A DNA stretch of 64,000 nt from Nageia nagi. Taxonomy: Eukaryota; Pinophyta. This document shows, piece after piece, positions 10,589 to 22,806 of this stretch (position 1 is the stretch's first letter; the number at the start of each line of letters is the position of its first letter). The position numbers and the translations under genes were made by a program. Under the pieces are notes generated by a model. It was not told the origin of the DNA, ran no database searches, and saw nothing but the letters and a program-made list of their open reading frames with translations. The DNA is taken from positions 92,380,001 to 92,444,000 of the forward strand of contig JBITNC010000001.1 in the NCBI GenBank assembly GCA_050084985.1. The letters are read 5' to 3'.

Positions 10589-11515
10589 ATGCCACCGAAA
10601 AAAATTGCTACACCAACTAGACCTCTAGAGGGTTCATCCATGACTATAGTAGAAAGTGAAGACATATTCTTTCGAATATCCCAAGTGGAAGAATTGGTTA
10701 AAGAGTGTGTAAAAAAGGGTGATATGGAGGAATTAAAAAGGGATTTGACAAAAGAGTTGGCAACTAAAATGGATCAATATATGGAAAAGATTTTTCAACT
10801 CATACAAAACCCAGAAGTAAAGATTCCTAAAGATGTTGATATGGCCCAGGGTTATCAGGTAAATAATGATATTATTCAAGGAGATAAACCCTTCATTAAT
10901 AAGCCTAATTCAGGAGGATATGCTTCTACTGATGGAAGTAATCAAGCATGGTTCTCAAGGGGAATCCAAATCCCCAAGATCGACATGAGGAAGTTTGATG
11001 GAAGGGACCCCATCACTTGGATATTTCAAATGGAGCACTTTTTTGATCTACACCAAGTACCAACATCACAAAAAGTAACTATTGCATCCTTGTATCTAGA
11101 GCCTGAGCAGGTTGTATGGTACCAATGGATTTGTGAACGTAAAAAGGGTTCTATTATATCTTGGTCCATTTTTACAGAGGAACTGATAGCCTACCATGAG
11201 GATGTTAAGAATAATTCCTTCTTTACTCAATTGATAAATCTAAGGCAAGAAGGTTCAGTGATGGAGCACATTCAACAATTTCAAAAGTTGAGTCTTAGAG
11301 TGAAGGATATACCAGATGATAGATTGTTGGATCTCTTTATGGGAACCTTAAAGGATAAAATTCAACATGAGGTGCATCTATTTGAACCAACATCCTTAGA
11401 GATGGCTTTTATGATGGCAAGGAAGGTTGAAAGTAAAAATATGGCAATGGCTGAATATTCCACATGGGAAGATGAGAAATTTCTACAGAAGCATCCAGAA
11501 CTACTAAAATGTTGA
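10589..11515 (+). CDS. gag: Ty3/gypsy gag protein fused to a pol C-terminal tail
   Basis: An open 308-aa frame and the only gene of the TR-GAG element. The product would be the structural protein forming the virus-like particle in the cytoplasm. Residues about 1-85 are charged and helical (VEELVKECVKKGDMEELK). Residues about 127-275 match the Ty3/gypsy gag core (Retrotrans_gag): IPKIDMRKFDGRDPITWIFQ, then YLEPEQVVWYQW, F..EL.A..., and LINLRQEGSVMEHIQQFQKL. There is no CCHC zinc knuckle. The last 17 residues, TWEDEKFLQKHPELLKC, look like the chromodomain/C-terminal end of a chromovirus pol (ATWEDE...), so gag is joined in frame to the pol end with everything between deleted. The start is the first ATG after the leader. 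The frame is fully open, unlike all older copies nearby. Confidence 0.9.
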   Translation: MPPKKIATPTRPLEGSSMTIVESEDIFFRISQVEELVKECVKKGDMEELKRDLTKELATKMDQYMEKIFQLIQNPEVKIPKDVDMAQGYQVNNDIIQGDKPFINKPNSGGYASTDGSNQAWFSRGIQIPKIDMRKFDGRDPITWIFQMEHFFDLHQVPTSQKVTIASLYLEPEQVVWYQWICERKKGSIISWSIFTEELIAYHEDVKNNSFFTQLINLRQEGSVMEHIQQFQKLSLRVKDIPDDRLLDLFMGTLKDKIQHEVHLFEPTSLEMAFMMARKVESKNMAMAEYSTWEDEKFLQKHPELLKC

Positions 11516-11529
11516 GGACAACATTTTTT

Positions 11530-11541
11530 GAAGGAGAGGGG
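11530..11541 (+). other. Polypurine tract of TR-GAG
   Basis: GAAGGAGAGGGG two bases before the 3' LTR TG. It primes plus-strand synthesis. Confidence 0.85.
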
Positions 11542-11543
11542 CA

Positions 11544-11864
11544 TGTTAGGTCCCTATACATTATTATTGTTAGGTCGGCTATGGTTATTATTATTTCCTT
11601 ACATTATTATTGTTATGTCAGCTAGTGTCCTTTCATTGTAGTGGCACCCCTTGGACTCCTATATATACTAAGGAGGTATTATCATTTGAAGATGTCGATT
11701 GTTGTGTAATTGATGTGATGTAAAGGAGGTTGCCCCCTCGAAGTGGCTTATTACAAAGGAGGTTTCCCCCTCGAAGTGGCTTATTACAGATTTTATCTCT
11801 TATTCAATGCGTTGAGCTCTCTCTTTGGTGATTTTATGCTATTTTGGGAACTTTGTTCATAACA
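11544..11864 (+). repeat. 3' LTR of TR-GAG element
   Basis: 321 bp, TGTTAGGTCC...TTCATAACA, about 99% identical to 9229-9547. TATA box at 11660-11667. Confidence 0.95.
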
Positions 11865-11869
11865 TTAAA
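11865..11869. other. Target-site duplication TTAAA (right)
   Basis: Matches 9224-9228 exactly. Confidence 0.93.
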
Positions 11870-14054
11870 GCTTAATCAAATATTAGTTATTGTGGCTCTT
11901 TTATCTTTGATTTATTTCACATCAAATGTAAACATAACCATGAAAACATATTGATTGAGACCAAACATTTATTTTACTCATAAATTTCCATCAATCACAT
12001 TAATCATATGACTTTATAATTAACCAAAGTGAAACATACATAAATAATTATTCAACAAGACATTCCCATAACACCATAAGTTTGAGCTAAGCTTGGGAAA
12101 AAACCTAAGCATTTTTATACTAGGTAAACCCTTAGTATCTATTCCACTTAATTAATATTTTACTATCATCATAATAAACATATTACAACTCTTGTCTTCA
12201 TACAAGCATATGTTCTTCAACATAGTGCTACAACTGAACTAGGTCTACCTATCAATTCCTGATTAGCTTATTACAATACCCCTAAATATTTGGTTTTAAA
12301 CAATAAGAGGTATCATGTTTCACATAGAATTCTATACAAAACACCAAATCATAAATGTAAATACAAACATTAACAAATGCTATCTTTCCTTGATCAAACA
12401 ATAAGGTATCAAGAAACATAGAAATATAAGATGTCATTGATCCATTACTAAGTGCATCACCAAGCACCAAGGATACAACACTAAGAGCACCACCATGCAC
12501 TATTAAGCATATACAAATATGAGCATCATGATTTATATATCAGCCCCAAACATCAATCAAAAGTATAACATGTGCATCAAGTATAAAAATTTTGGCTACA
12601 TCTTAAGTAGATATACCTCTTTAGCCTTTATTATCTCAAGGAAGCATAAAAATGATCAACATAAAGAACTATTTCATCATACTATTGTATTAATCTTATC
12701 TTATAACCAATATGAGAACATTACTCAAGATTATTCCATGCAAAGATATGATTCATGTCAATGACCTACTCATATAACCATTAATTAACATATCTGATAA
12801 ACCATCATCAAAACTTGGTTCATAGATCTTGACATTAAATTATGGAATAACATAAATAACATAAAAACATGTAAACTTTACTCAAACATAATTCCATATC
12901 CTAGAGTAATTAATTTACCACCTTGGTTAAGAACTAGAGTATATATTTTAATTCCATACTTTTCTTCATTTAAAATGATCATTGGATACACATACAATGG
13001 ATTCCATCAAGCCTAAAATATTTAAAGTAGCAAGATAAATTAAGATTAATCTATCTAATATTTAAAGTAATCTAATAGCATGATTAACTCAAAAATTAAC
13101 TAACTCTAAGCCTAGCATAGAGGTACATAATGTTATTCATAAAAAGCACCATTCAAAGAATCAAAACATGCTACATGCTTAAATGATTACACCCTAACAT
13201 AGGGATAAAGCCCTTATTACCAATGGTAAGTAAAATCTTATAACACATATTATTGTACAAATAATAAGTAGTATGAACATCGCAATGCCATGTAAGGAAT
13301 GTCCACAACACCTCAATTAAAAATGTAAGGTAATCATAATAGTAAGTAGCAAAGTGATTAACATATTCAATTACTAATTTATGATAGTGAATACATAATG
13401 TAAAAGTAATTAAAAATAATTTAAAATATATAGTAAGATAGTCAAAATATTGTAAAATATACCCCAAGGATAAAATATCACAATATCTACCATGATAACA
13501 AGGTGTCCTTAATACCTCTAGTTATAATAACAAAACATTCACCACATCATATGTTCACAACATAAACAAATAGTAAGATGTGTACTTCATAAAATCAAAG
13601 GATAAAGTATTTCCTTAATACTATAGCATCAAACGATATGATAACTTTAGCAACACAACATCATTTGACAAGGTATCTAAATACCCAAACATCAATATGT
13701 AAATTATAATATTTATTTCCATAATATCAATAAATGATATAATTATATAATATATAAAAACTATTCTTAAGTAGTTTAATATTATACATTTAATGAATTA
13801 CTTAAATACCACAAGACATAAGTGATAATTTAATTACTTATGTTTTCTCATTGCCCAATAACTCAGAAAAGGGAAAATTACTTATGTGATTAATCCAATT
13901 TAGCCAAATAAATAAAATTGACCCTATTTAATAATTAATATATATGGAGAATGAAAAATAACTCATCAAGCAGAGTCATAAACTCTTCATTATGTTGGCT
14001 ATGAAGTAATTATTTATCTTTAACATTCCATCAAGAAACAAAGGTATTACCTCC
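11870..14054. other. AT-rich stretch, nothing recognised
   Basis: No gene, LTR terminus or repeat could be supported on either strand. It is the continuation of the sequence interrupted by the TR-GAG element and the left flank of the giant element. Confidence 0.4.
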
Positions 14055-14059
14055 TTCCT
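14055..14059. other. Target-site duplication TTCCT (left, giant element)
   Basis: Compares with TTCAT at 41230-41234: four of five bases match, acceptable for an old insertion. Confidence 0.65.
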
Positions 14060-14821
14060 TGTAACGACCTACCCAATGGCAATATTTGACCTTGAGCATC
14101 ATCAAGGATGTGAATGAAACCAAATTTGGATCATTGTTAAGTGATGATGAATTTTAAGTAGAAATATGTATTATTTGATTCAATTTGATGTTGGATTTGA
14201 GATTTTGTGTGACATAAGTGATAGGTTGATCTAGTGAATGAAATAGGATGGAGATCCTAGGAAGTCAAGATGAGTGGTTAAGGGAACAAATTGGTAAGAG
14301 CAAGGAAATGATTGGCATTGAATTGTTGATAGACTCATAATTATCCCTCATAAATCATATAGATGTACATTAAAACTATGTTTTTGATAATGCCTCTATG
14401 TGAGGGTATGAATGTGCAATAATAAATCTATCTTACTAGATGAAGGGATCACAACAAGTAAATGATGTGTGTCAAATGGAAAATGTGAATTTTAAAAAGT
14501 TTATTGATTAAGTATAAGGAATATTCCATTGATTAAAATTCAAATTTTAACCAAAGATATTAGTAACAATTAATAAAACTAAACTAGGGGTAAGAAAAAT
14601 CACTTGTGTTTTCTTCATAATTAGTTTACTTTGGCACCTCAAAAAAATAATTGAGTTCTCATCCTCACCCAATTATTATTTGATGGTAAGTGAAAATGAT
14701 TTTAAATAAAGTTTTTAATATGTCTCAAAACCTTTACAAAAAAAAGCATCTCCACCCTATGTATAAATGTGATGGGATGGAACAATAGTTCTTTTCTTGG
14801 AAGGATGAACCTCATTTTTCC

Positions 14822-14829
14822 TATAAATA
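14822..14829 (+). promoter_or_regulatory. Putative LTR TATA box
   Basis: TATAAATA, about 760 bp into LTR1, followed by a pyrimidine-rich CATTCTCTCCCATTCTTTCC segment typical of plant transcription starts. It is conserved at 28566-28573 in LTR2. If correct, U3 is about 0.8 kb and the R-U5 part about 4 kb. Confidence 0.45.
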
Positions 14830-15559
14830 TTGAAGAATTTTAGAGTAATAAGCATTCTCTCCCATTCTTTCCAAAAACTCTAGTTTAGATTCCTATGGAG
14901 AAAAGGATTTTCTCCTCTTAAGCTTGGGTACTCTCTTTCTTATAATTTAGTTATTTGGTCAAAAATATTTTGTTATGTTGTGAGTATATTGCATTCACTA
15001 TAGTTTGAAGAGAGATAGGTTTATTTAATTATTTTACTAGTAAATTACTTTGGGAAGTAACTTCTATAGAATTATTTGATATTTTTACATATAAATTTTT
15101 TTACAAATGCTTAGTCATGTCATATAGTTTACTTGCATTTATTATAATTTGTTGAAGGAAGATGGGTTCATTTAATTATTTATGATAATATTACAAGTAA
15201 AGTATTGTGGGAAAGGATTTATTTGTAATAATTTGGTACTCTTACATGTGAATTCTTGTACAAAATGTTTAGATAAGTTGTGTTACATTTATTATAGTTA
15301 GATTGAAGAAAGATAGGTTCATTAAACATTTATGACAATATTACTATTCAAGTACTTGAAAAGAGACCTATTTGGTATTACTGATAGTATTACATGTGAG
15401 AGGTTGTACTCTTGTCTATTTATTAATAAAAAGAGATAATATATTTATTTTAACTTTATTTGATTTGATGGTATGAAAGGATTTAGCTAGTACTTATTTG
15501 ATATTGAGGAGTGACTAGTCAAGCTAGAGTTGTAGACTTTAGCTTTACTCCTAACTATT

Positions 15560-15798
15560 GCATTTACTTAGAAGCCTTCAAGGCCTTCTTAGAAAGCCCA
15601 TTTTATATGATCATTATAGCCCATAAAATTTGATTACATTTTGTAATTTTTCAAGTCTTGCATATTCTTCCACTTTTTCCCTATCAAGAGACTCACGACC
15701 ATATTATTTGATGAAGAAACATATTGTATTTTGATAATTTTTGGGCTTTGTGTAGTCATCCACATTTTTACATACATGTCTCTCAAGGCATTCATGCC

Positions 15799-15868
<70 letters not shown>

Positions 15869-17160
15869 GGCATATTATGTGATTATTGTAGGACTTAAAA
15901 TGTTGTTTGCATCACAAACTTATCCTAGATCTTATATATTCTTTCATAGTTTACCTACATGAATATAATAAATCTACATACCTTCTTTTGAAGCTCCTAT
16001 AATGGCATGCATATATATATACTATCAAAGGTTATAGAGTTGGTTTTAACCTATGATCTATATGACCTCTGTATTTTCTTCTAGATTGGTATTTTTTCCA
16101 ACAATTTACATGTATTTGTTCCACTCTACACCATCAAAGCACTCTCAACCATGATAAACAATGAGAAATCATTTTCATTTACTCTTGATGGATCTCCATA
16201 CCTTTATTTGGAACTCTTGCTATGTTACATGTTGAAGGAAAGCTAGAAAGAATTGAAGAGTCTAACTTACTCCTATCATATGCATCCCATGTGATTGCAT
16301 TTAGATTAGACACTTTATCAAACTTTTTATAGTCCTCTTTCCATTTTTTGCACTCTTACAATCATTACTATCTATGAAACTTCCTTTAAATCCTACAAGT
16401 TATCCAAATAGTTCTTGGATCTTATGTATTCTTCCCATTTTTGTATACATTTTAATAGGGCACTCATGGTCATAAAATTTGATGAGACAATATATATGGA
16501 TCTAAAAATCTTCTTCATAGAACTTCTACATTGGTTATAGATTCTATCATATTCTCTAATTCTTGTGCATTGCATACAATTATTGCATTCCATGAAATAG
16601 CATTTTGATTAGGCATTTTATCATGCAGTTCATGGACCCTTTTATTATGTTTGTTGTAAGTAAATCCTATGACTATTGCATTCCTTATAAACTACATTCT
16701 ATCTAATAATTATTATTTTTGATAATCATATCTACCTATGAATATCTTCTAAACATTTCATTCTTTTTTTATATTGAACGATGCACAACCTCTTTCAATG
16801 AATCCATTTTGTGCATAACTGAGGATCATTACATTCTATGAAATTACAATTGAATAGCCATTTTGTCATGCATTTCACAAATCCTATCAAAGTATATTGT
16901 TTTGCATAGGTAATTGGTCAAACATATTTTGTACATATTCTACTATCTATACATTTCATGAGACTACCTTTTTATATCCAAAAATCTTATTAAACAATCT
17001 ACATCTCCTCTCTATGCACCTACATTCTACATACATGTACACTCATTTGACAGGGACTCCTTCAGCATAATTATTTTATGTTTCCAATGAAAGTATATAT
17101 TTGGTATTTTGGCAAATAACTTGTGTACCTTCTCTATGTGACCATAGTTTGCTTATATTT
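15560..17160 (-). pseudogene. PPR (PLS-type) gene fragment captured in LTR1
   Basis: The minus strand carries decayed pentatricopeptide repeats. The clearest is at about 16650-16560: VHELHDKMPNQNAISWNAII, the PLS-type core (VFDKMP.RN.VSWNAMI). Others include RVCEMFNKMP-like text near 16900 and an ALRDMYVKMW segment near 15790 (family ALIDMYAKCG). PPR proteins bind organellar RNA in chloroplasts and mitochondria. This copy has many stops and frameshifts and is antisense to the element. The same fragment lies at the collinear position in LTR2, so it was in the element before it inserted. Confidence 0.75.
15802..15864. repeat. (TA)n microsatellite
   Basis: About 63 bp of nearly pure TA with one AA interruption. 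The paralogous site in LTR2 (about 29535) has only CTATATATA followed by an A-run. Confidence 0.95.
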
Positions 17161-18892
17161 TTAAGTATTAGTTATTTCAATAGTTAGTCAATTAATAATA
17201 AGGTAAATTGGAAATTTAAATTTATTAAGTTCCAATTTGAAGTAATATGTAAGCATAATAGATTAAACATTAATGTATTATTCTATGATATGTGGTTTAT
17301 TTAGCTTAAAAGTTTATTAGCATTTACTTTAAAGTCTATCCTTAAACAAAGGTATTTAATATGCTTTGTATATTTAGCAAGAGATGGTGTTAATTTAATA
17401 AATAAGCTTATTTGCACTTGTATGATAAAGGACTACAAAATATGATAATTTTGAAAATACCTCTACAATAAAGAAATAAATTTGGATTTTGTTTTTCTTA
17501 AAATAATATTATGATACCTTATTTGATCACATTCATTGGTTGAGGAAGGGATGTGGCCTCATTAAAAGCGTAAAACATCTTGAGACCCTAAATTAAGTAT
17601 ATGAGGTATCAAAATTTAGATATACATATAATGCATTTGGATGAGCTATCATGATCCTCATATGCTTGACATCCATTCCTAGTACCTATGACCATTCATC
17701 CATAGAAACTTTGGAGTGTATGTGAAAAGAAGATAGTACGAGAACCTATGAAGACCCCTCCTTTTCATAGAGTTTGTTAAATGAATATAGACACAATTGA
17801 TGTATTTAAATTAATGTACTTATGATATTGTAATGTAACCAAGTATCATAGAATAGAAAGCAGAGAAGTTATCATCTTCTATCATGTTATATTCATGTAG
17901 GATTTTGTAATATAATGGTGATCCATGATATTACATAACATGTACATATAATGTAGGACTTGTAATGAATTATAAATTCAATGATATAGAAAGAATTTAC
18001 TAGGTATTTGAGATGATGGATTATGAATAAACATTAAGAACATTTGACAAATATTTTTATTAAACTCATCTTAGGTAGTCAAGAATGGTCAATACTATAA
18101 TTGATTATTGCTCTAAATTTAGAATGCAAGCAATTCAAACTTAGTGTTTAGAATCAATTTGGAAATGTTAGGGATATGTTGGAAATAAATGGGATGAAAT
18201 GGGATAGTATGGGAAATATTAATGAATGGTTGTTTAAATTTTGAGATTAAATGAATTTTATTATTTAATACTCTATAGTTATAAAATAGATATGTAACAA
18301 TAGTTCCTAGTTGACAAAAAATGACTCTTGCTTATATCTAACATAGATGAATCATAGTGGATATTTAGGAACTAAGGTTACTAAGTAGTCCAAAATTTGA
18401 GATAAAAGGGATTTTTCCCTAAACTTTATGTTTGGGAATCAAATGGGATAGTTGGATATTACGGGAAATAATTTGGGATGCTTGGGATTGTTATGGGACC
18501 TAAATCATAAGATTTCTCAAATAATGATTAGTGGTATTAAATCCTTATGATGTGATATGTACACTCTCTCAAACATAAGTGTATGATAGAAAATGGTGAA
18601 TTTTATATAGGTAATAAATATTAATATCACATTTGAATAAAATCTAGGCATGATCATCAAGATTATCCACTCACAAGCGAAGGAAGGAATACCTAGTGAA
18701 CATACCCTCTTACTTACAAAGAAAATATGAGGTATAAATAAAGTTAATACAGTATCAAAATGTAATACATGTGGGATATAATTCTATTAATAGTGAACCT
18801 TATAAAATAAATAGATTAATAATATTAAAAAAAAAAGAAATTGGTCCTAAATTTAGGGGTGTTAAATAGTAAAAGTTTGAGTTTCATTACAT

Positions 18893-18904
18893 TAGTATTA
18901 GATC
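18893..18904 (+). other. Decayed primer binding site of giant element
   Basis: TAGTATTAGATC, one base after the LTR1 end, matches the tRNA-Met primer site TGGTATCAGAGC at 9 of 12 positions; all changes are transitions or near the end. Confidence 0.65.
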
Positions 18905-19660
18905 AAATTTTTGGTTAAGAATTGGGGAAAAGTAGTAAGCAGTGAGTGATCCTAAATTATTGCTCATCATGTAGGAAACTTGAAGATATAGTAAGATGGG
19001 ATGGCCTTGGAATTGGTTACCTATAGAGTTGGATATCCTATCCAACATAGATGATGCATTATCATACTATGGATTACGGACTACTAAAGTAATGACACTT
19101 TGAGGTTGGAAAAGGAAATAGCTAAACTCTAACAAATTTGATCCCAAGAATTGTCCAAGAAAACTAGGGAAATACATTTCTAAAATCATCAATCAGACTG
19201 CTAGGAGGAATGAATATCTATCTATAATAGAATGAGACTCAAGTCCCATAGTTGCAAGAAATTCATTCATAGAAGAAACTATTTTTACAAATGACATTAT
19301 AAGTGAAATAAGAGTTCTCCATGATGATTCAAATGGATAATGTGAACTTGAATACACTATAAATTTTAAGAGTAAAATTCTTCTTCCTTTGGAAGAAAGT
19401 CTTATCTAGATCATACCTCCACCTATAGTTAAGCTAAACCATGAAATGAACTTATGAACAACAACTAAGAGGTTAAATACCATGGGGGCTAATGTACACA
19501 TGGAAGAGCTACATTTCATTGAAGGGCTAGAGTACATCATGAACTAGGTCTAAGAAGATGTTTTATTATATTTTGTAATGTTACTAATAAAGTTCTTATT
19601 TTGTTTGGAGTATAACAGTGTGAATTAGGAATTTAAAACACATCTTAAACACATATGTTA
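18905..19660. other. Giant element interior, nothing recognised
   Basis: Leader region after the primer site. No coding motif recognised. Confidence 0.4.
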
Positions 19661-19669
19661 TTTATTTCA

Positions 19670-21420
19670 GTATGGTAGGTAAAAAGAAGTCCAAACAAAA
19701 GGAAGAAAGATCAAAAGAAAGTAAAAGAAGAGATCCCTAGAAGTGAAGGATGACACCACCTTGGAAAGATTCCTCAATTTACAGAAGGAAAAAGGAAAGA
19801 AAAAGCTATAAGAAGTAAGCACTCTAGAAAAAGGAAATAATAAAATGATCAACAAACCTAGTGTGAAAAGATATTTTCCTCTCTTATGTGGTAGAAATGT
19901 TCCTACCCTAACTCTAGAAATCATTAGGTACATTAGGGAGAAGAGTCAGAAAATTTTACTATCTGATGAGGAGCTTGAATGAATGGTCAATGAAGAAGAT
20001 CCCGTTAGTAAATGAGAATGAAAGGGATGAAAGGAAATCCTTTTATGTACTAAATAAAATTGAATCCTTCCTTAATGTATTGCTCATTCTTGAATATTTT
20101 CTTCTTTTCACTTATTAAATGCATGAAAAATTTTATTTACAAGAAAAAGTGGATAGTTTACAAAAAATAAAAATTCATTAATAAATTCCATCAACAAACC
20201 TGATGGTTAGTTAGCTTAATCGGATGAATCCAAATTAGCATAGTACAATCTATTAATGAATAATTTAGAATCAAAGGATTTTGAAGCTTGATTAGAGGTG
20301 CTATATGTAGGGGATCAAGAATATAGGTCATTGTATTTAGAGAAATGGTTAGAAAATGATAAAATGATGAAAATAGATTGAAAAGAACCCAATTTCTTTA
20401 TCATCTAAAAATTGCAAAGGAATAAGTAGTTTCCTAAGGAAGAATTTGCTGCCAAATCATCCATGAGATAGCCATAGGTCCTAAGCTTTCTTCTAGCAAG
20501 ATCAAGGAGGGACCCATGTAAGACACAAGTCATATCAATAGTGTATTATAGGGTACATGTAGAATTACCCTCCAAGTTAGACTAAGATAGGAAAATAAGT
20601 GAATACAAAAATGTAAATGCTCCTTAGTTTTGAGTTGAGTAATCACACAAAAAACTAAAGTTGTTTAATGGATAGAGGGTAACAATGGACAAATCTTGAC
20701 GAAGAAGAAAATCCATCACCTCTAAAGAACATTGCGATAAGAAATCGTGAACCCCATGATTAATAACATTTTCTTGTATTCCATCTAGAAGAGTGGCAAG
20801 GCACACTGTAAGATGATTTCCTCTATGATCCACCATGATTCCTTATCCAACATGTTCAAGATTATGAAATCCCACCTATAAATCCAACATCTTCCCAAAA
20901 TAATTATAGCTAGTAATTGCTAATGAAGTACAAAAATACTTGTATGAGTGGAAAAGGAGGAAACTTGCACTAAATATCCACTAAAAAGTTATGGATGATG
21001 AGAAGATGTACCCTAAAAAGAGTATCTAAAAAGATACTAAAGATATTATTAAGGGATATTATGGTTGATAAAAGCATAATATGGCATTGCCATTTAAACT
21101 TTACACACAACATCACATCCCAAAAAAAAGTTAATACTTTTGAAATTGCTTTACTTATGAAAATATGGTGTCAAAAATCATTAAGGATAAGGGAATGATG
21201 TAGGATATCATAGAAAATAAATATCTATGACAACAGTCAAAGAATGTTGAAGAATAAATAAGGCATCTTCAATGAGAGCATGAGGAATGTGAAAGAATTT
21301 AGAATTCCTTTTATTCAGAGAGGAATTAGTTGATGATTGAACTCATCAACCAAGAATAGAAACTAATCTATCAAATCCAAAGTGATCAATAATAGGCATT
21401 TTCACACCTTAGTGCCTCCC
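19670..21420 (+). pseudogene. Decayed ORF of unknown family inside the giant element
   Basis: The + strand yields long protein-like stretches interrupted by stops. Examples are VKDDTTLERFLNLQKEKGKK and IIRYIREKSQKILLSDEELE near 19740-19980; YVGDQEYRSLYLEKWLENDK near 20300-20360; and EVQKYLYEWKRRKLALNI near 20930. Several stops sit where Trp (TGG to TGA) or Gln (CAA to TAA) would read on. The composition is charged and helical (Lys/Glu-rich). I do not recognise the family. It could be an extremely diverged gag or an element-specific protein. No gag core, zinc knuckle or RT motif is visible. The call rests on coding texture only. Confidence 0.4.
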
Positions 21421-22439
21421 TATAAGAGATAAAAAAATGGAAAATATGAACACAAAGGTATGAATAATTATTGCTTCGACATGGTATTCAAGTAATGTCA
21501 AAGTCACCCAACTATAAGGGTGAAGATGTACCTCCAATGGAGATTCAAATTAGAGAAAGTCCCCTTTTTCCCAAATTATTAATCAATTTAAGTAAGTGAT
21601 TACTTATTATGAGTACTGCAAATGAATGTTTAGATTTTCTTCATACTTTCAAATATGTGAAAAATAGAAAAAGTCTTAAAAAGATAATGATTGTTTGCTT
21701 GCCTTTTTGGTTTGGGCTATAACATGAAAGATGATATGAGATCTATAATGAATCTTATAGTCTTATACAAGCCTTATAAAGATATGCTAGCAAATCAATT
21801 TTATTAAGAAAGATGTCACTTGACATTGAAAATACATTTCTACACTAATAATTAATCATTGAATGAGAAATGAAGAGAATCTCTTTGGATTCAGAGAGAT
21901 ACTTTGAATTAGAAAAAGATCATGTTGATGATCAAGCAAATTTAGTTGGCCATTGAAAAAATGAAAGGTTCCAACTTGTTCAAGAAAAAATATTAATAAG
22001 TGTTAATACATATTTAAGAGAAATTAAGTTTTTGGAAAGGAAAAGCTCAAATTTTAGGAGCAAGCTCAACTTTTAGCTCAGTTTGGGATAAACATATTTC
22101 AAAAATGTGATAACAAACCCTAATGAATAAAGTTTAGTGATATCAAACTAGAGAAATGCATAGTGGCTATTTATCACAAAATAGCTATTTTTTAGGATTT
22201 TTAATTTTTTAATTTGCTATTTTAATTCTCATCGGGTCGATTCTACGTAGCCTAATTTTTTCAAATTTATTTATTTTTCTTGGCCAATTAGCCAAAATTT
22301 TACAACAAAGTATTTTTTATATAAATTAGCCAAATATACCCCCACCAAATTCACACCTTATCATCTATATTTTATAAATATTTTTAATTTTCCCAAGCAA
22401 ATTACCTATTAGATCCAAGTTCTCTAGGAAAAAGAATGT
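21421..22439. other. Giant element interior, nothing recognised
   Basis: AT-rich. Near 22190-22350 there are repeated A/T-rich words (TTAGCCAAAATTTTAC, TAGCTATTTTT) that weakly echo the segment right of the minisatellite at about 26690 (CTAGCCAATTTTTTATAAC). Confidence 0.35.
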
Positions 22440-22806
22440 AGATCTAAATGAAAATAAGATTGTACTATAAGAGGAGAAAATAAGTGACTTGTTACTAAAT
22501 ATTTGCATCTTATTATTTAAGATGAGCGACTTGTTACTGAAGACCAATGACTTAGTACTGAAGATGAGCATCTTGTTACTAAAGATGAGTGACTTATTAC
22601 TATAGATGAATAACTTATTACTGAATATGAGCAATTTTTTATTCAATATGTGTGACTTATTACTAAAGAGTAGAGTCTTGTTATTGAAGGCAAGTGACTC
22701 GTTACTATATATGAGCAACCTATTACTAAAGACAAGTGACTTAATACTAAAGATGAGCATCTTGTTACTAAAGAAAAACAACTAGTTATTAAATATGATC
22801 TACTTA
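22440..22806 (+). repeat. 21-bp minisatellite, left part
   Basis: Tandem degenerate units of the form GACTTGTTACTGAAGATGAGC, 21 bp each and about 17 copies. Because 21 is a multiple of three, several frames stay open. On the minus strand they read as a 7-residue repeat (NKSLIFS, NKMLIFS) through 22365-22781. The array is split by the gypsy element at 22807-26370 and resumes at 26371. Confidence 0.9.
22802..22806. other. Target-site duplication ACTTA (left)
   Basis: Identical to 26371-26375. Confidence 0.92.

Larger units (their letters stand above)
9229..11864 (+). mobile_element. Complete young TR-GAG type non-autonomous LTR retrotransposon (2636 bp)
   Basis: Two near-identical LTRs (9229-9547 and 11544-11864, both TG...CA) flank an internal region. 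That region has a tRNA-Met type primer site (9550-9561), a non-coding leader of about 1 kb, a single gag ORF (10589-11515) and a polypurine tract. A perfect 5-bp target duplication, TTAAA, lies at 9224-9228 and 11865-11869. There is no protease, RT, RNase H or integrase, so it must be copied in trans. The LTRs differ by only one substitution and two single-base indels by hand alignment, making this the most recent insertion in the window. Confidence 0.95.
14060..18891 (+). repeat. LTR1 of giant element (4832 bp)
   Basis: TGTAACGACC...CATTACA. Collinear with LTR2 over its full length. It holds a TATAAATA box (14822), a minus-strand PPR gene relic (about 15560-17160) and a long (TA)n tract. In the PPR part it has almost no CpG, unlike LTR2. 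Confidence 0.88.

Noticed and set aside
15634-15873. ORF with a long YIYIYI repeat
   Set aside because: Pure product of the (TA)n microsatellite; the rest of it is broken PPR text.
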